A DNA stretch of 38,081 nt from Gammaproteobacteria bacterium (lineage in GTDB: Bacteria > Pseudomonadota > Gammaproteobacteria > JACCYU01). How positions within the stretch are numbered: position 1 is the stretch's first letter; each line of letters begins with the position of its first letter. The translations under genes were made by a program, and so were the position numbers. The notes below the pieces were generated by a model that worked only from the letters and a program-made list of their open reading frames with translations, did not search any database and was not told the DNA's origin. The stretch lies in NCBI GenBank assembly GCA_013695765.1, contig JACCZW010000054.1, forward strand, positions 1 through 38,081. The letters are read 5' to 3'. Shown piece after piece: positions 28,359 to 37,774 of the stretch.

Positions 28359-29486
28359 GTGACTACGGATGGACAAACGTCGGCGTCAGATGGCGCGGCC
28401 CGGGAGCTTCCCTTGGTGTCGGCCATCATGCCTGCGCACAATGCGCAGAAATACATCGCGCTGGCGCTTGACTCCGTACTAACCCAAACCTACAAGAACA
28501 TCGAGGTAATAGTCGTCGACGATGGCTCCACGGATACCACCGCCGAGATCGTCCAGTCATACGCTGGACGGAATCCTCGTGTGACACTGTTACGGCAGCC
28601 GAACGCGGGTGTTGCATCGGCTCGCAATCGGGCGATAGAGGTTTCGCACGGGGAATACATCGCGCCCATCGACGCCGATGACATCTGGTATCCGGAAAAA
28701 ATCGATAAGCAGGTCCGCTACCTGTTCGAGGCGGGATCCAACACCGGTTTAGTTTACGGATGGTTGGCTCGCATCGATAAGAACGGTGAGCTGACGGGAG
28801 GCGCTGACGTTTCTCTTCTATCCGGAGACGTCCTAGCGGCGTTGATATACCGTAACTTCCTATGCTGCGCCAGCCTGCCGCTGATCCACCGAGAGTGCTT
28901 CGAGCGCCTCGGCGGCTATAACACACGCCTGCAGGAACAACGGGCCAGTGGCTCCGAAGACCATGAACTATACCTGCGAATCGCTGAACATTATCAATTC
29001 GGGCTTATTGAGGAACCCTTAGTGGCGTATCGAACGCATTCGAGCAGTATGTCCTGCGACTACCGCTCCATGGAGCGATCACATTTCCTCGTGATTGGCC
29101 AGGTAAGAGAACGTCATCCCCGCATTCCTCCATACCTGCTCCGATGGGCGGCCAGCCGCTATTACATGTATCTTGAATTACGGAGTAGACAAGCGGGACA
29201 TCACTGGACAAGTATCTGCTATCTTTGCAAAGCGGGTTCGGTGGATTTGCGGATGATGCTCTATCCCGATTTTCGTAGACGCCTGGTATTGAACTTATCT
29301 CGCATCGCATACTGGTTGAGGCGCGCCGCTCACTCGCTGGATAAAGGCGCCGGATCGACGACTCGCCGACGCCTCGCGCTAAACGAAATTGTTGAGGTGA
29401 ACAACCGGCGGCCCGCAAGCAAACTCCGACAATTGTATGGACGCCGACTGGAAACGGCACAAAAACTGAACATACGAAGATATTAG
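28359..29486 (+). CDS. Glycosyltransferase family 2
   Basis: 375 residues from GTG 28359. The GT-A fold opens with PLVSAIMPAHNAQKYIALAL and continues with VIVVDDGSTDTTAEIV, NAGVASARNRAIEVSHGEYI and the metal-binding DADD. The central SEDHELYLRI supplies the acidic base region. It lacks membrane helices and should transfer a sugar from a nucleotide donor onto a lipid-linked or growing saccharide at the inner membrane's cytoplasmic face. The basic C-terminus (about residues 300-375) is unassigned. HEAT-repeat gene follows after 13 bases. Confidence 0.92.
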   Translation: MTTDGQTSASDGAARELPLVSAIMPAHNAQKYIALALDSVLTQTYKNIEVIVVDDGSTDTTAEIVQSYAGRNPRVTLLRQPNAGVASARNRAIEVSHGEYIAPIDADDIWYPEKIDKQVRYLFEAGSNTGLVYGWLARIDKNGELTGGADVSLLSGDVLAALIYRNFLCCASLPLIHRECFERLGGYNTRLQEQRASGSEDHELYLRIAEHYQFGLIEEPLVAYRTHSSSMSCDYRSMERSHFLVIGQVRERHPRIPPYLLRWAASRYYMYLELRSRQAGHHWTSICYLCKAGSVDLRMMLYPDFRRRLVLNLSRIAYWLRRAAHSLDKGAGSTTRRRLALNEIVEVNNRRPASKLRQLYGRRLETAQKLNIRRY

Positions 29487-29499
29487 CTAACTGAAAGAA

Positions 29500-30855
29500 A
29501 TGTATAGATTCGACCATCGTGGCGCGTTCGCAGACCGCCGCCAATCACGTCTGATCATGGCAGCCGCTTTGCTTTGTCCAATGCTGTTCGTCGCTCTTAC
29601 GGAAGTAGAAGCTGTTGGACGCGAGGCGACCGGTAAGATCAAGAGCGAAGCTACGCGCGATCTCGATGCAAAGGAAAAGGCGGTTGTATTTACCGAGCAG
29701 TCAGACCAATCGATGCAGCACTTGGTTGAAGAAAGTCTGAATGGATCACAGCAAGCACGCGAGGCACTTGTCAACCTCCGCGATCCTCAGACGCTAACTG
29801 CCCTCGTCGCAGCGCTCAACCACCCTGATCAGGCTGTACGGTACGAGGCCGTCAACACCATCAAGGTCCTCAAGGATGCGCGGGTCGCGCCTGCGTTGAT
29901 CGACGCTTTGAAAAACGGCTATCCGGATGTGCGCGAGACGGCGGCCTGGGCGCTTCTGTCAATCGCCGATAACCGAGCTCTAAAGCCACTGATTGCGCTC
30001 TTGGACGATAGAGTCCCCGACGTTCGTGCGGCGGCGGCTTGGGCGCTCTACCCGATTCCGGATCGTCGATCTGTGGCGCCTCTGATCAAGGGTTTGCATG
30101 ACTGGGACCCGAAGGTACGTATCGCGGCGGCCGACTCGCTGGGCGCACTGGGATACCCCAGTGCCGTTGAGCCTTTAATCTCTCAACTGGGCGATAGACA
30201 CGCTGAGGTGCGCGCAGCGGCAGCATGGGGCGTGGGTAAAATCGGCGACAAACGCGCGGTCCCGGCTTTGATCGACCGAATTGAAGATGTCTATTGGAAA
30301 ATGCGTCAACGTACGGCATGGTCGCTTGGCAATATCGGAGATCAGCAGGCCACCGACGTCTTGATAAAGACCGTGGGCGATGACGACGCAAGAGTCCGCC
30401 GAGTCGCGGCCTCGGCATTGCAATCGCTGGGCGAGCCACTTGGAACCTTGGTTCACTATGCCCTAACGGGTTCGGCCAAAGCCCAGGCAGAACTTGGACA
30501 AAGTAATGACCATCGCGCGGTTACTCCCTTGCTTAAGGCCCTGAACAATCCCGACCCGCTCACCAGGCATGCGGCGGCCCGGAGCCTGGGCGCGCTGGGC
30601 GATGTACGCGGGGTAGACACGCTCGCGGAGATGGCCGGCACGTGGGATCCGCGAGATCGGCTGAGCGCCACGATGGCATTGATTCACATAAAGCAAGCGC
30701 AGCTAATCGATTATCTTGCGACTATCGGCATCGTGATCACTCGGCCGGCAAGCATTGTTTATCTGCTTTGCATCGTGGCTCTACCCGCTTTCATTATAAA
30801 CCGAACTACCCGAAAACATCGAAAACGGCTAAGGCGATACGAACATTACAGCTGA
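29500..30855 (+). CDS. HEAT-repeat protein with terminal membrane helices
   Basis: 451 residues. A hydrophobic N-terminal segment (about 18-38) may be a signal peptide or anchor. Residues about 85-390 are a run of some nine HEAT or PBS-lyase-type helical repeats of about 31 residues, each with the pattern DxDVRxxAAxALxxIxDxxAxxxLIxxL (for example PDVRETAAWALLSI, AEVRAAAAWGVGKI). A C-terminal helix (PASIVYLLCIVALPAFII) is followed by a very basic tail. Such repeats are protein-binding scaffolds. Set inside a glycosyltransferase operon, it may hold assembly enzymes at the membrane; that is inference. Confidence 0.85.
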   Translation: MYRFDHRGAFADRRQSRLIMAAALLCPMLFVALTEVEAVGREATGKIKSEATRDLDAKEKAVVFTEQSDQSMQHLVEESLNGSQQAREALVNLRDPQTLTALVAALNHPDQAVRYEAVNTIKVLKDARVAPALIDALKNGYPDVRETAAWALLSIADNRALKPLIALLDDRVPDVRAAAAWALYPIPDRRSVAPLIKGLHDWDPKVRIAAADSLGALGYPSAVEPLISQLGDRHAEVRAAAAWGVGKIGDKRAVPALIDRIEDVYWKMRQRTAWSLGNIGDQQATDVLIKTVGDDDARVRRVAASALQSLGEPLGTLVHYALTGSAKAQAELGQSNDHRAVTPLLKALNNPDPLTRHAAARSLGALGDVRGVDTLAEMAGTWDPRDRLSATMALIHIKQAQLIDYLATIGIVITRPASIVYLLCIVALPAFIINRTTRKHRKRLRRYEHYS

Positions 30856-30943
30856 CACACCCAAAACGGTTGACGTGGAGAGCTCGGACAGCATGGACGC
30901 CTCAGAAATCTTTTCAACCACACTAAGATGAGCAAACAGAAAA

Positions 30944-32011
30944 ATGGATATCATTTTGGTGACAGGATCGGCCGGGTTGATCGGCTCTGAATCCGTACGC
31001 TTCTTCTGTACGCGCGGCTACACGGTAGTTGGCTTTGATAACGACATGCGCGAGGTATTCTTTGGTAAGGACGCCTCGACTCGCTGGAATCGAGATTGCC
31101 TTTTAGAAGAGTTTGGCGAGAGATACATTCATCATGATCTTGACATTCGCGATCACGAAGCAGTCGCCGAGGTGTTCAAGACCTATGGCAAAGATCTTGC
31201 GCTAATCATTCACGCGGCAGCTCAGCCCTCGCATGATTGGGCGGCGCGAGATCCATACACCGATTTCACAGTTAACGCCAATGGGACTCTCGTGTTGCTT
31301 GAAAACACACGCCAGAATAGTCCCGAAGCGGCATTTATCTTCTGCTCTACGAACAAGGTTTACGGAGACAGTCCAAATACATTACCTTTAGTCGAGGGCG
31401 AACTCCGCTGGGAGATTGAGGATACGCATGCTTACCACAACGGCATCGACGAGACCATGAGCATCGATCGTTGCAAGCACTCCTTGTTTGGAGCGTCCAA
31501 AGTTTCAGCCGACATATTGGTGCAGGAATATGGACGTTATTTTGATATGAAGACGGCCAGTTTCCGAGGCGGATGTTTGACGGGTCCGAGTCACTCCGGT
31601 ACCGAGTTGCATGGTTTTCTTTCCTATCTGATGAAATGCACCATGACCGGATCGCATTACAAGGTTTATGGCTATCAGGGTAAGCAGGTCCGCGACAATA
31701 TACACAGTTATGATTTGGTCAACGCCTTCTATCACTTCTTTCAGGCGCCGCGCGTGGCTGAGGTCTACAACATCGGTGGCGGCCGTTTCAGCAACTGTTC
31801 CATTCGGGAAGCCGCTCGGACCTGTGAAAAGATTGCCGGTAAAAAGCTCGACTGGAGTTATTCGAAATCAAACAGGAGCGGCGATCATATCTGGTGGATC
31901 AGCGACATACAGAGATTCAAAAGTCACTATTCCGAATGGAGCCTGACCTACGGAATAGAAGAAATTTTGACGGAAATCTATACGCGTAACACCGCTCGTT
32001 GGACCCAGTGA
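30944..32011 (+). CDS. NAD-dependent SDR epimerase, CDP-paratose/tyvelose 2-epimerase-like
   Basis: 355-residue extended short-chain dehydrogenase. The NAD loop [10 protein letters not shown] is at residues 5-14, [11 protein letters not shown] and [11 protein letters not shown] follow, and the signature [21 protein letters not shown] with [13 protein letters not shown] is typical of enzymes acting on CDP-dideoxysugars or UDP-sugars. The catalytic YxxxK position reads FGASK (Phe182, Lys186). I recall this Phe as common in this particular subfamily, so it is probably not decay. It likely supplies a sugar nucleotide to the surrounding glycosyltransferases. The exact substrate cannot be read from sequence. 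Confidence 0.85.
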   Translation: MDIILVTGSAGLIGSESVRFFCTRGYTVVGFDNDMREVFFGKDASTRWNRDCLLEEFGERYIHHDLDIRDHEAVAEVFKTYGKDLALIIHAAAQPSHDWAARDPYTDFTVNANGTLVLLENTRQNSPEAAFIFCSTNKVYGDSPNTLPLVEGELRWEIEDTHAYHNGIDETMSIDRCKHSLFGASKVSADILVQEYGRYFDMKTASFRGGCLTGPSHSGTELHGFLSYLMKCTMTGSHYKVYGYQGKQVRDNIHSYDLVNAFYHFFQAPRVAEVYNIGGGRFSNCSIREAARTCEKIAGKKLDWSYSKSNRSGDHIWWISDIQRFKSHYSEWSLTYGIEEILTEIYTRNTARWTQ

Positions 32012-32200
32012 CCCCAATGGTCGCGTTTTACAGTAACGATGCAGAACGCGTTGCGGACGCCGTGTCGATCAAGCTTTCGTGAATGCCTGGCCTTCCACTT
32101 GCCAAACGTGGGGTTGGAGGCAAACCCATTGTGGCGGACGACAGGTTCAATGTTGTGACGGCAGATTCTCTATAAACGGACGTTCTTATAGGAATGCGAT

Positions 32201-35200
32201 ATGAAAGTGTTGATCATCTCAGCGTATCCGCCGGAACCTGCCCCTGAAGCGAACCATGCGCTCCACCTCAGTGAGCAATTGGCCAAGGCTGGACTCGCTG
32301 TGCACGTCCTGTGCAAAAAAGGAAGCATCGCTGCCACTCAGCAATACATTGTCGTTCACCCCGTTATCGATGATTGGACGTGGTCGGACCTGGCAAGGTT
32401 GGCTAAATGCATGAGAGAAACCCAGCCAGATGTGGTTCTCCTTCTCTATTTAGGGTGGGTTTTCAATCACAATCCCATGATCACCTTCTTGCCGACTATC
32501 TGTAGGACAGCTCTTCCCAGCGTACCTTGCGTAACACAATTCGAAAATATCGATGTCGGTTCTCTGCCTAAATCTTTCTTGACGCGTGCGCTTCGTAAGC
32601 CCATGGCGCTTTGGGCTGGTGGCAAGGATGTGCACCCTTTCTTTGGAACCCTATTGCGAGACAGCGCGCGGATCATTGTTCTCAGCAGCCCCCATGGAGC
32701 CAGGCTCGCGAAGCACTACTCAGGGGTGGAAGAAAAAAGCGTGATTTTACCGCCACCCCCTCTCATTCGATTTTGCTCGGATGATCCCGCTATGACCCGG
32801 AAGCAGGCTCGTGATGCGATAGGCGCTACCGAGCGTGACTTTGTTTTGGTTCACTGGGGCTATATCTACCCGGGCAAAGGGGTGGACACCCTGTTGCATG
32901 CCTTTCGAATGGTGTGCAATCAGAACGCGAATGTGCGCCTTGTTTTCGTTGGTGGCAAACTTGAGTTCCCGACAAAAACGGGATCCGTTAGCTGTAGCGA
33001 TTACTACCATATGGTCCAGCAGCTTCCCGCAAAACTCGGTATAGCCGAAAGGGTAACCTGGACAGGACACTTCGACTGGGACAGTGACGAAGGATCCCGT
33101 TACCTTCATGCTGGCGACGCCTGCGTTCTGCCAATTGATTACGGAGTAACTCTCAATAATAGTTCCTTGGCCGCAGCAGCCGCGCACGGAGTGCCTGTCA
33201 TCGGCACCGAACTACTTATGGGACAAGATGAGGCGCTGGAGCACGGCCGTAATATCTATCTCTGTCGGCCCCGGGATTCCGAAATGCTTGCGGAAATGAT
33301 TCTGCTGATTAGCGAGAACGCCGCATTGCGTGAGCGTTTGCGAGCGGGGATCCTCAGCCTGGCTCGGGAATGGCATCGCTGGGATACCATGACACAGCAC
33401 CTGGTCGGCGTGTTGGAAGCAGCGGTCTCAAAATCCTCCAATGTGCGCCCTAGCGAGCGTGATGATGAACTTCGACAAGTTCGTTGGACAGATTCACATG
33501 CCGCGCCATGGGTACAGGCCGACGAAGACAATGGGAACACTCCCCTTGTATCTGTGGTGGTCGCGGCCTACAACGTCGAGAAGTATCTGAGTCAATGCCT
33601 GGATTCCTTGATAAGTCAGACATTAAGGAATGTCGAAATCATTGTGGTCAACGACGCTTCGACAGACAACAGTCTTGGTATCATCAACGACTACATATCC
33701 CGGTATCCCAACATTCGAGTTTTCAGCTGCGAATCGAATAAGGGGTTAGCTTCTGTCCGTAATATCGGAATGAAGGTAGCAAGAGGAGAGTACATTGCCT
33801 TCACCGATGGAGACGACTGGGCGGATGTAAGAATGTGCGAGCTACTGCACCGGCGAGCAAAGACGGACAATGCAGACGTTCTGATCGCGGATGCCAAGGT
33901 CTACTACGAAGACTCTAAAGCCATCGGTCCTCTCTTCGACCATCAAGTTCGGCGGATCTTGGACTCTCAGCTGAGAACGATGCCATTTGAACTGTCCCGC
34001 GAACCCCGCATCCTCTTGTTGGAACTTGTCGCTTGGACAAAGCTATACAAGCGATCATTTCTTCGAGAGCATGAGTTGCTTTTTGAGGAAGGAATGAACT
34101 CCTATGAGGATATCTGTTTTCACTTTTCTGTGCTTTTCAAGGCAAGGAAAATATCGCTTACTGATGACGCTCTCCTGTTTTATCGGCGGAACCGACCAGG
34201 TCAGATAACGGCGCGGACGAATCGGAAGAACTTCGAGACATTCGCGATCTTTGACAGGATCCATGAGAACTTGACTTCATGGAATGCCTCTGCCCAGATC
34301 TGGGCCATGCTGATCCGGACCCAGTTACGAATCTTTGACTGGTTGCTTCAAGACCGGGTGCAGGGTCACCATAAGCGGGAATTTCTTGCCTTAGTAGCTA
34401 AACAATTTCAGAAGATCCCGAAACCCGGCTTCCGAATCTTTCGCCGGCAGGCAAATCCCGAGGAATTGCTGAAACTGCTCTGCATGCGAAGAGATTGGCT
34501 TCACGCCTATGAAAAAGTCGCAAGCCAGCACTGGCGTCTACTTTCAGTCATATATCAGATACTCCAGCGGCGGCGCGTTGGCCTAAAGCGGGGTCGTAAA
34601 CGCGGCGTTGGCGTACTGGCTCAGCGATTGACATCTGAACTCCAGCGCTTCGTCAGTAGACTGCTTAATCTACAAAGGTTCACCAAGAAATTCGAGGCAA
34701 TCAGTAAGAGCCTGGGTAAGGTAACCGGCATTAATGCGTTCGCCTCACGAGGCGACGAGCCTCTTATCGACGTCCGCCGGATCGACGATCAGGTACTTTT
34801 TTTCTCGCATTTGGCCAAGAAGTCTGGCCTAGCAGACGCGGTATGGCGAATGGAAAATGACTATTATCTCTTGCATACGGCCTGTTTCAGGGCGGGAGAC
34901 ACAATCATCGACGTCGGCGCGCATGTGGGCGTTATTTCGATCTATCTTGCCAAGAAATACCCGTTCATAACGGTTTATGCGATCGAACCAGATCCCATGA
35001 ACTATAGCTGTCTACAGCGCAACGTCGAGCTAAATGGTGTAACAAACGTCATTGCAATTAATAAAGCAGTTTCTGGAAAAGGGCAAGAAGGAACACTATA
35101 TGTCGATCCCTGGGATAGCGGGTGGGCAACAATCGATGCAGAGGTGGCATCCTCTCGCCGTTTTCTCCAAACCGTACCTGTGGAATCAGTGACCCTCGAA

Positions 35201-37639
35201 CAGCTATTTCAAGAATACGACATCAGTTACTGCCGTCTCCTAAAGATTAATGCCCCCGGGGCCGTTCGTGGGTCTTTGAAAGCGTTCACGAGAAGTGGCT
35301 GCGTCGATCTTCTTTGCGGAGAGGTAAACCTTGAAGATTGCAGCCGAGCGAAACTGGAAATGGCCAGTTGGACAATTGCTCGTCAGCATTTTTGGAGAAC
35401 TGTCACCCGGCAACCCGACGGACCTGTTTACTCTTGGATCCAGCAGCTTCCTACAGAGATTGAGCGGCTTCCGTCTGCGGAACCGTACAACAAGGAGAGA
35501 AAATTTTCGGATATCCACCCTCCAAAGCGAGACGAAGTGCTTTTAGCAATTGACGAGGATGATCCACAGATTCTCTCGCGAGTATGGTCCGGTAGAGATA
35601 GTCTGTACGACATCACCGCTCCCCTTGTATCCGTGATAGTCGCTGCCTACAACGTCGAGAAGTACCTAAGTCAATGCCTAGATTCCTTGGTCAATCAGAC
35701 GTTGAAGAACATCGAAATCATTGTGGTCAACGATGCCTCTACGGACAACAGCGTCGATATACTTGATGACTACAAGTCAACATACCCAAACGTTCGAGTG
35801 GTCAACTGCGAATACAACAGGGGGTTGGCTTCGGTTCGCAATATCGGGATGAAAGTAGCAAGAGGAGAATACATTGCCTTCACCGATGGAGATGATTGGG
35901 CAGATGTGAGAATGTGCGAGGCCATGTATCGGCGAGCCAGCGAGAACGAATCAGACGTTTTGATAGCGGATGCCAAGGTCTTTTACGAAGACTCCAAGAC
36001 TTTTGTTCAGTTCTTCGACCATCATATTCGACAGAGCTTGGATCCTCGATTGAGGACCATGCCATTCGAGCTTTGCGGCGCGCCTCGTGTTCTTCTGCTG
36101 GAACCTGTCGCCTGGACAAAGATATACAAGAGATCATTCCTTAAAGAGCACGCGATCCAGTTTGAGGACGGAATGAACTCTTATGAGGATATATGTTTTC
36201 ACTTCTCTGTTCTATTGAGGGCGACGACAATATCGCTTACCGATGAATCCTTTTTATTCTATCGACAGAACCGGCCAGGTCAAATATCGGGTCGGACCAG
36301 TCGAAAGGTGTTCGAGGTCTTCGCTGTTTTTCGCAAGATCCACGACAACTTGGCTTCGTGGCATGTTTCAGCCGATATTTGGGCGCTGCTGGTCAGGGTA
36401 CAATTGCGGCAGTTTGATTGGCTGCTCAAAGACCGGGTACAGGCGGAACATAAGCGGGAATTCCTTGCGTTGGTCGCAAAGCAACTTCGATTGATTCCTG
36501 AGTCCGGCTTCCAAATCTTTGCTCGGCAGGCAACTCCTGATGAATCGTTCAAGTTGCTCTGTATGCGAAGAAACTGGCTTCGCGCGTACGAAAAGGTTCT
36601 AAGAGGTCGCTGGTCTCTACTTCCGACATCCTACGCAATGCTCCATAGCCGGCGGCGCACCCCCTCAAAACGGCTCCGGCAACCTGGCTCAGGAATGCTG
36701 CGTCGGCGATTGGTCTCTAGATCCCGATACTTTGTCGACCAGTCGCTTAGTTTGGCGAAGTTCAATAAACAGTTGCGGGCCGTCAATGATAATCTAAAGA
36801 CGCTGATCGACGCCAACGCCTTCGCTTCGCAAAGCGAAGAAGCTCTAGTCGAAGTTTGTTGGATCGACGATCAAAAGTTTCTTTTCGCCCATTGGGCTAA
36901 CAATCCGGGCGTGAGAGATGCGGTGTGGCGGATGGCTAATGATTATTACCTTTCGCAAGCGGCCGCTTTCCGGGAGGGAGACACGGTCATCGACGTCGGC
37001 GCACATGTTGGCGTGGTTTCGATCTTCCTTGCCAAGAAGTATCCGTTCATAACGGTTTATGCCATCGAACCCAACCCACTGAACTATGCCTGTCTCAGGC
37101 GGAACATTGAATTGAATGATGCAACAAACGTCATTGCAATCAACAAGTCAATTTCTGGGGAAGGACAAGAAGGAACATTATACGTTGACCCCTGGAATTG
37201 CGCATGGGCAACAATCGACCCGGGCGTGGCGGCCTCGCGTCGTCATCTCCAAATGGTGCCCGTTGAATCCGTAACTCTGGAATGGCTCTTTCAAGTATGT
37301 AGAATTCGGCACTGCCGCTTGCTCAAGGTCACGGCAGTTGGGGCCGTTCGTCGATCATTGAAAGCTTTCACGCGAAGTAATTGCGTCGATCTTCTTTGCG
37401 GGGAATCGGATACAGAGGACTGCAGCCGCGCGACATTGGAATTGGCGAGTAGAACAATAGCTCGTCAGTATTTTTGGAGAACTGTTGAGCGACAGGCTAA
37501 TGCAACCGTCTACTCCTGGATACAGCAGCTTCCCAGACTTTCGAGCGACGAGTCTCATCTCACGAGTTTAGCTGAGGCCGATGGCGCACCTCCCAAGAAC
37601 TGCCCGTACATCAACCGCATGACCCCAAGGTTCAAATAA
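32201..37639 (+). CDS. Giant fusion: GT4 glycosyltransferase plus two tandem GT2-FkbM modules
   Basis: 1812 residues in one frame, preceded by AGGA nine bases before the ATG. Residues 1-410 are a GT-B glycosyltransferase (MKVLIISAYPPEPAPEANHA; HWGYIYPGKGVDTLLHAF; YGVTLNNSSLAAAAAHGVPVIG). Module one: GT2 from 447 (DGDD 536-539, ED 636-637), a helical basic linker, then an FkbM-like methyltransferase (IDVGAHVG, Asp904). Module two repeats this from 1140 (DGDD 1229, ED 1329, SAM Asp1598). Both FkbM-like parts have lost the acidic KIDxEG motif (KINAPG near 1015, KVTAVG near 1708). No membrane helices are seen. It may build and modify a surface glycan stepwise. Confidence 0.93.
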   Translation: MKVLIISAYPPEPAPEANHALHLSEQLAKAGLAVHVLCKKGSIAATQQYIVVHPVIDDWTWSDLARLAKCMRETQPDVVLLLYLGWVFNHNPMITFLPTICRTALPSVPCVTQFENIDVGSLPKSFLTRALRKPMALWAGGKDVHPFFGTLLRDSARIIVLSSPHGARLAKHYSGVEEKSVILPPPPLIRFCSDDPAMTRKQARDAIGATERDFVLVHWGYIYPGKGVDTLLHAFRMVCNQNANVRLVFVGGKLEFPTKTGSVSCSDYYHMVQQLPAKLGIAERVTWTGHFDWDSDEGSRYLHAGDACVLPIDYGVTLNNSSLAAAAAHGVPVIGTELLMGQDEALEHGRNIYLCRPRDSEMLAEMILLISENAALRERLRAGILSLAREWHRWDTMTQHLVGVLEAAVSKSSNVRPSERDDELRQVRWTDSHAAPWVQADEDNGNTPLVSVVVAAYNVEKYLSQCLDSLISQTLRNVEIIVVNDASTDNSLGIINDYISRYPNIRVFSCESNKGLASVRNIGMKVARGEYIAFTDGDDWADVRMCELLHRRAKTDNADVLIADAKVYYEDSKAIGPLFDHQVRRILDSQLRTMPFELSREPRILLLELVAWTKLYKRSFLREHELLFEEGMNSYEDICFHFSVLFKARKISLTDDALLFYRRNRPGQITARTNRKNFETFAIFDRIHENLTSWNASAQIWAMLIRTQLRIFDWLLQDRVQGHHKREFLALVAKQFQKIPKPGFRIFRRQANPEELLKLLCMRRDWLHAYEKVASQHWRLLSVIYQILQRRRVGLKRGRKRGVGVLAQRLTSELQRFVSRLLNLQRFTKKFEAISKSLGKVTGINAFASRGDEPLIDVRRIDDQVLFFSHLAKKSGLADAVWRMENDYYLLHTACFRAGDTIIDVGAHVGVISIYLAKKYPFITVYAIEPDPMNYSCLQRNVELNGVTNVIAINKAVSGKGQEGTLYVDPWDSGWATIDAEVASSRRFLQTVPVESVTLEQLFQEYDISYCRLLKINAPGAVRGSLKAFTRSGCVDLLCGEVNLEDCSRAKLEMASWTIARQHFWRTVTRQPDGPVYSWIQQLPTEIERLPSAEPYNKERKFSDIHPPKRDEVLLAIDEDDPQILSRVWSGRDSLYDITAPLVSVIVAAYNVEKYLSQCLDSLVNQTLKNIEIIVVNDASTDNSVDILDDYKSTYPNVRVVNCEYNRGLASVRNIGMKVARGEYIAFTDGDDWADVRMCEAMYRRASENESDVLIADAKVFYEDSKTFVQFFDHHIRQSLDPRLRTMPFELCGAPRVLLLEPVAWTKIYKRSFLKEHAIQFEDGMNSYEDICFHFSVLLRATTISLTDESFLFYRQNRPGQISGRTSRKVFEVFAVFRKIHDNLASWHVSADIWALLVRVQLRQFDWLLKDRVQAEHKREFLALVAKQLRLIPESGFQIFARQATPDESFKLLCMRRNWLRAYEKVLRGRWSLLPTSYAMLHSRRRTPSKRLRQPGSGMLRRRLVSRSRYFVDQSLSLAKFNKQLRAVNDNLKTLIDANAFASQSEEALVEVCWIDDQKFLFAHWANNPGVRDAVWRMANDYYLSQAAAFREGDTVIDVGAHVGVVSIFLAKKYPFITVYAIEPNPLNYACLRRNIELNDATNVIAINKSISGEGQEGTLYVDPWNCAWATIDPGVAASRRHLQMVPVESVTLEWLFQVCRIRHCRLLKVTAVGAVRRSLKAFTRSNCVDLLCGESDTEDCSRATLELASRTIARQYFWRTVERQANATVYSWIQQLPRLSSDESHLTSLAEADGAPPKNCPYINRMTPRFK
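33539..35453 (+). repeat. Internal tandem repeat, copy 1 (GT2-FkbM module)
   Basis: This stretch and copy 2 encode aligned domains along their full length. Landmarks recur with a period of 2079 bases through the GT2 part and 2082 in the methyltransferase part, so only one codon was gained. Long identical DNA words remain, such as CAACGTCGAGAAGTA and ACATTGCCTTCACCGATGGA. Confidence 0.9.
35618..37534 (+). repeat. Internal tandem repeat, copy 2 (GT2-FkbM module)
   Basis: Second copy of the module, joined to copy 1 by about 55 codons of acidic, unrelated-looking linker. It ends with the same YSWIQQLP residues as copy 1, after which the protein has about 35 unique residues. Divergence is spread evenly, with most codon differences silent or conservative, which points to an old duplication under selection. 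Confidence 0.9.
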
Positions 37640-37774
37640 CTTCCAGACGGCCGTCTATACTTTAGATATGTCCTCTTAACGGGGGCTTACGAGCTGCCGC
37701 AATGCGCGACATTAACGCGATGTGCAAGTAGACGTCGCCAAAGACTAAAAGATCCAAACAGAGTTGAGCGTTGA

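Noticed and set aside
32012-32200. Short frame MVAFYSNDAERVADAVSIKLS after the epimerase
   Set aside because: Only 22 codons, no ribosome-binding site and no recognised family; could be a relic but cannot be supported.
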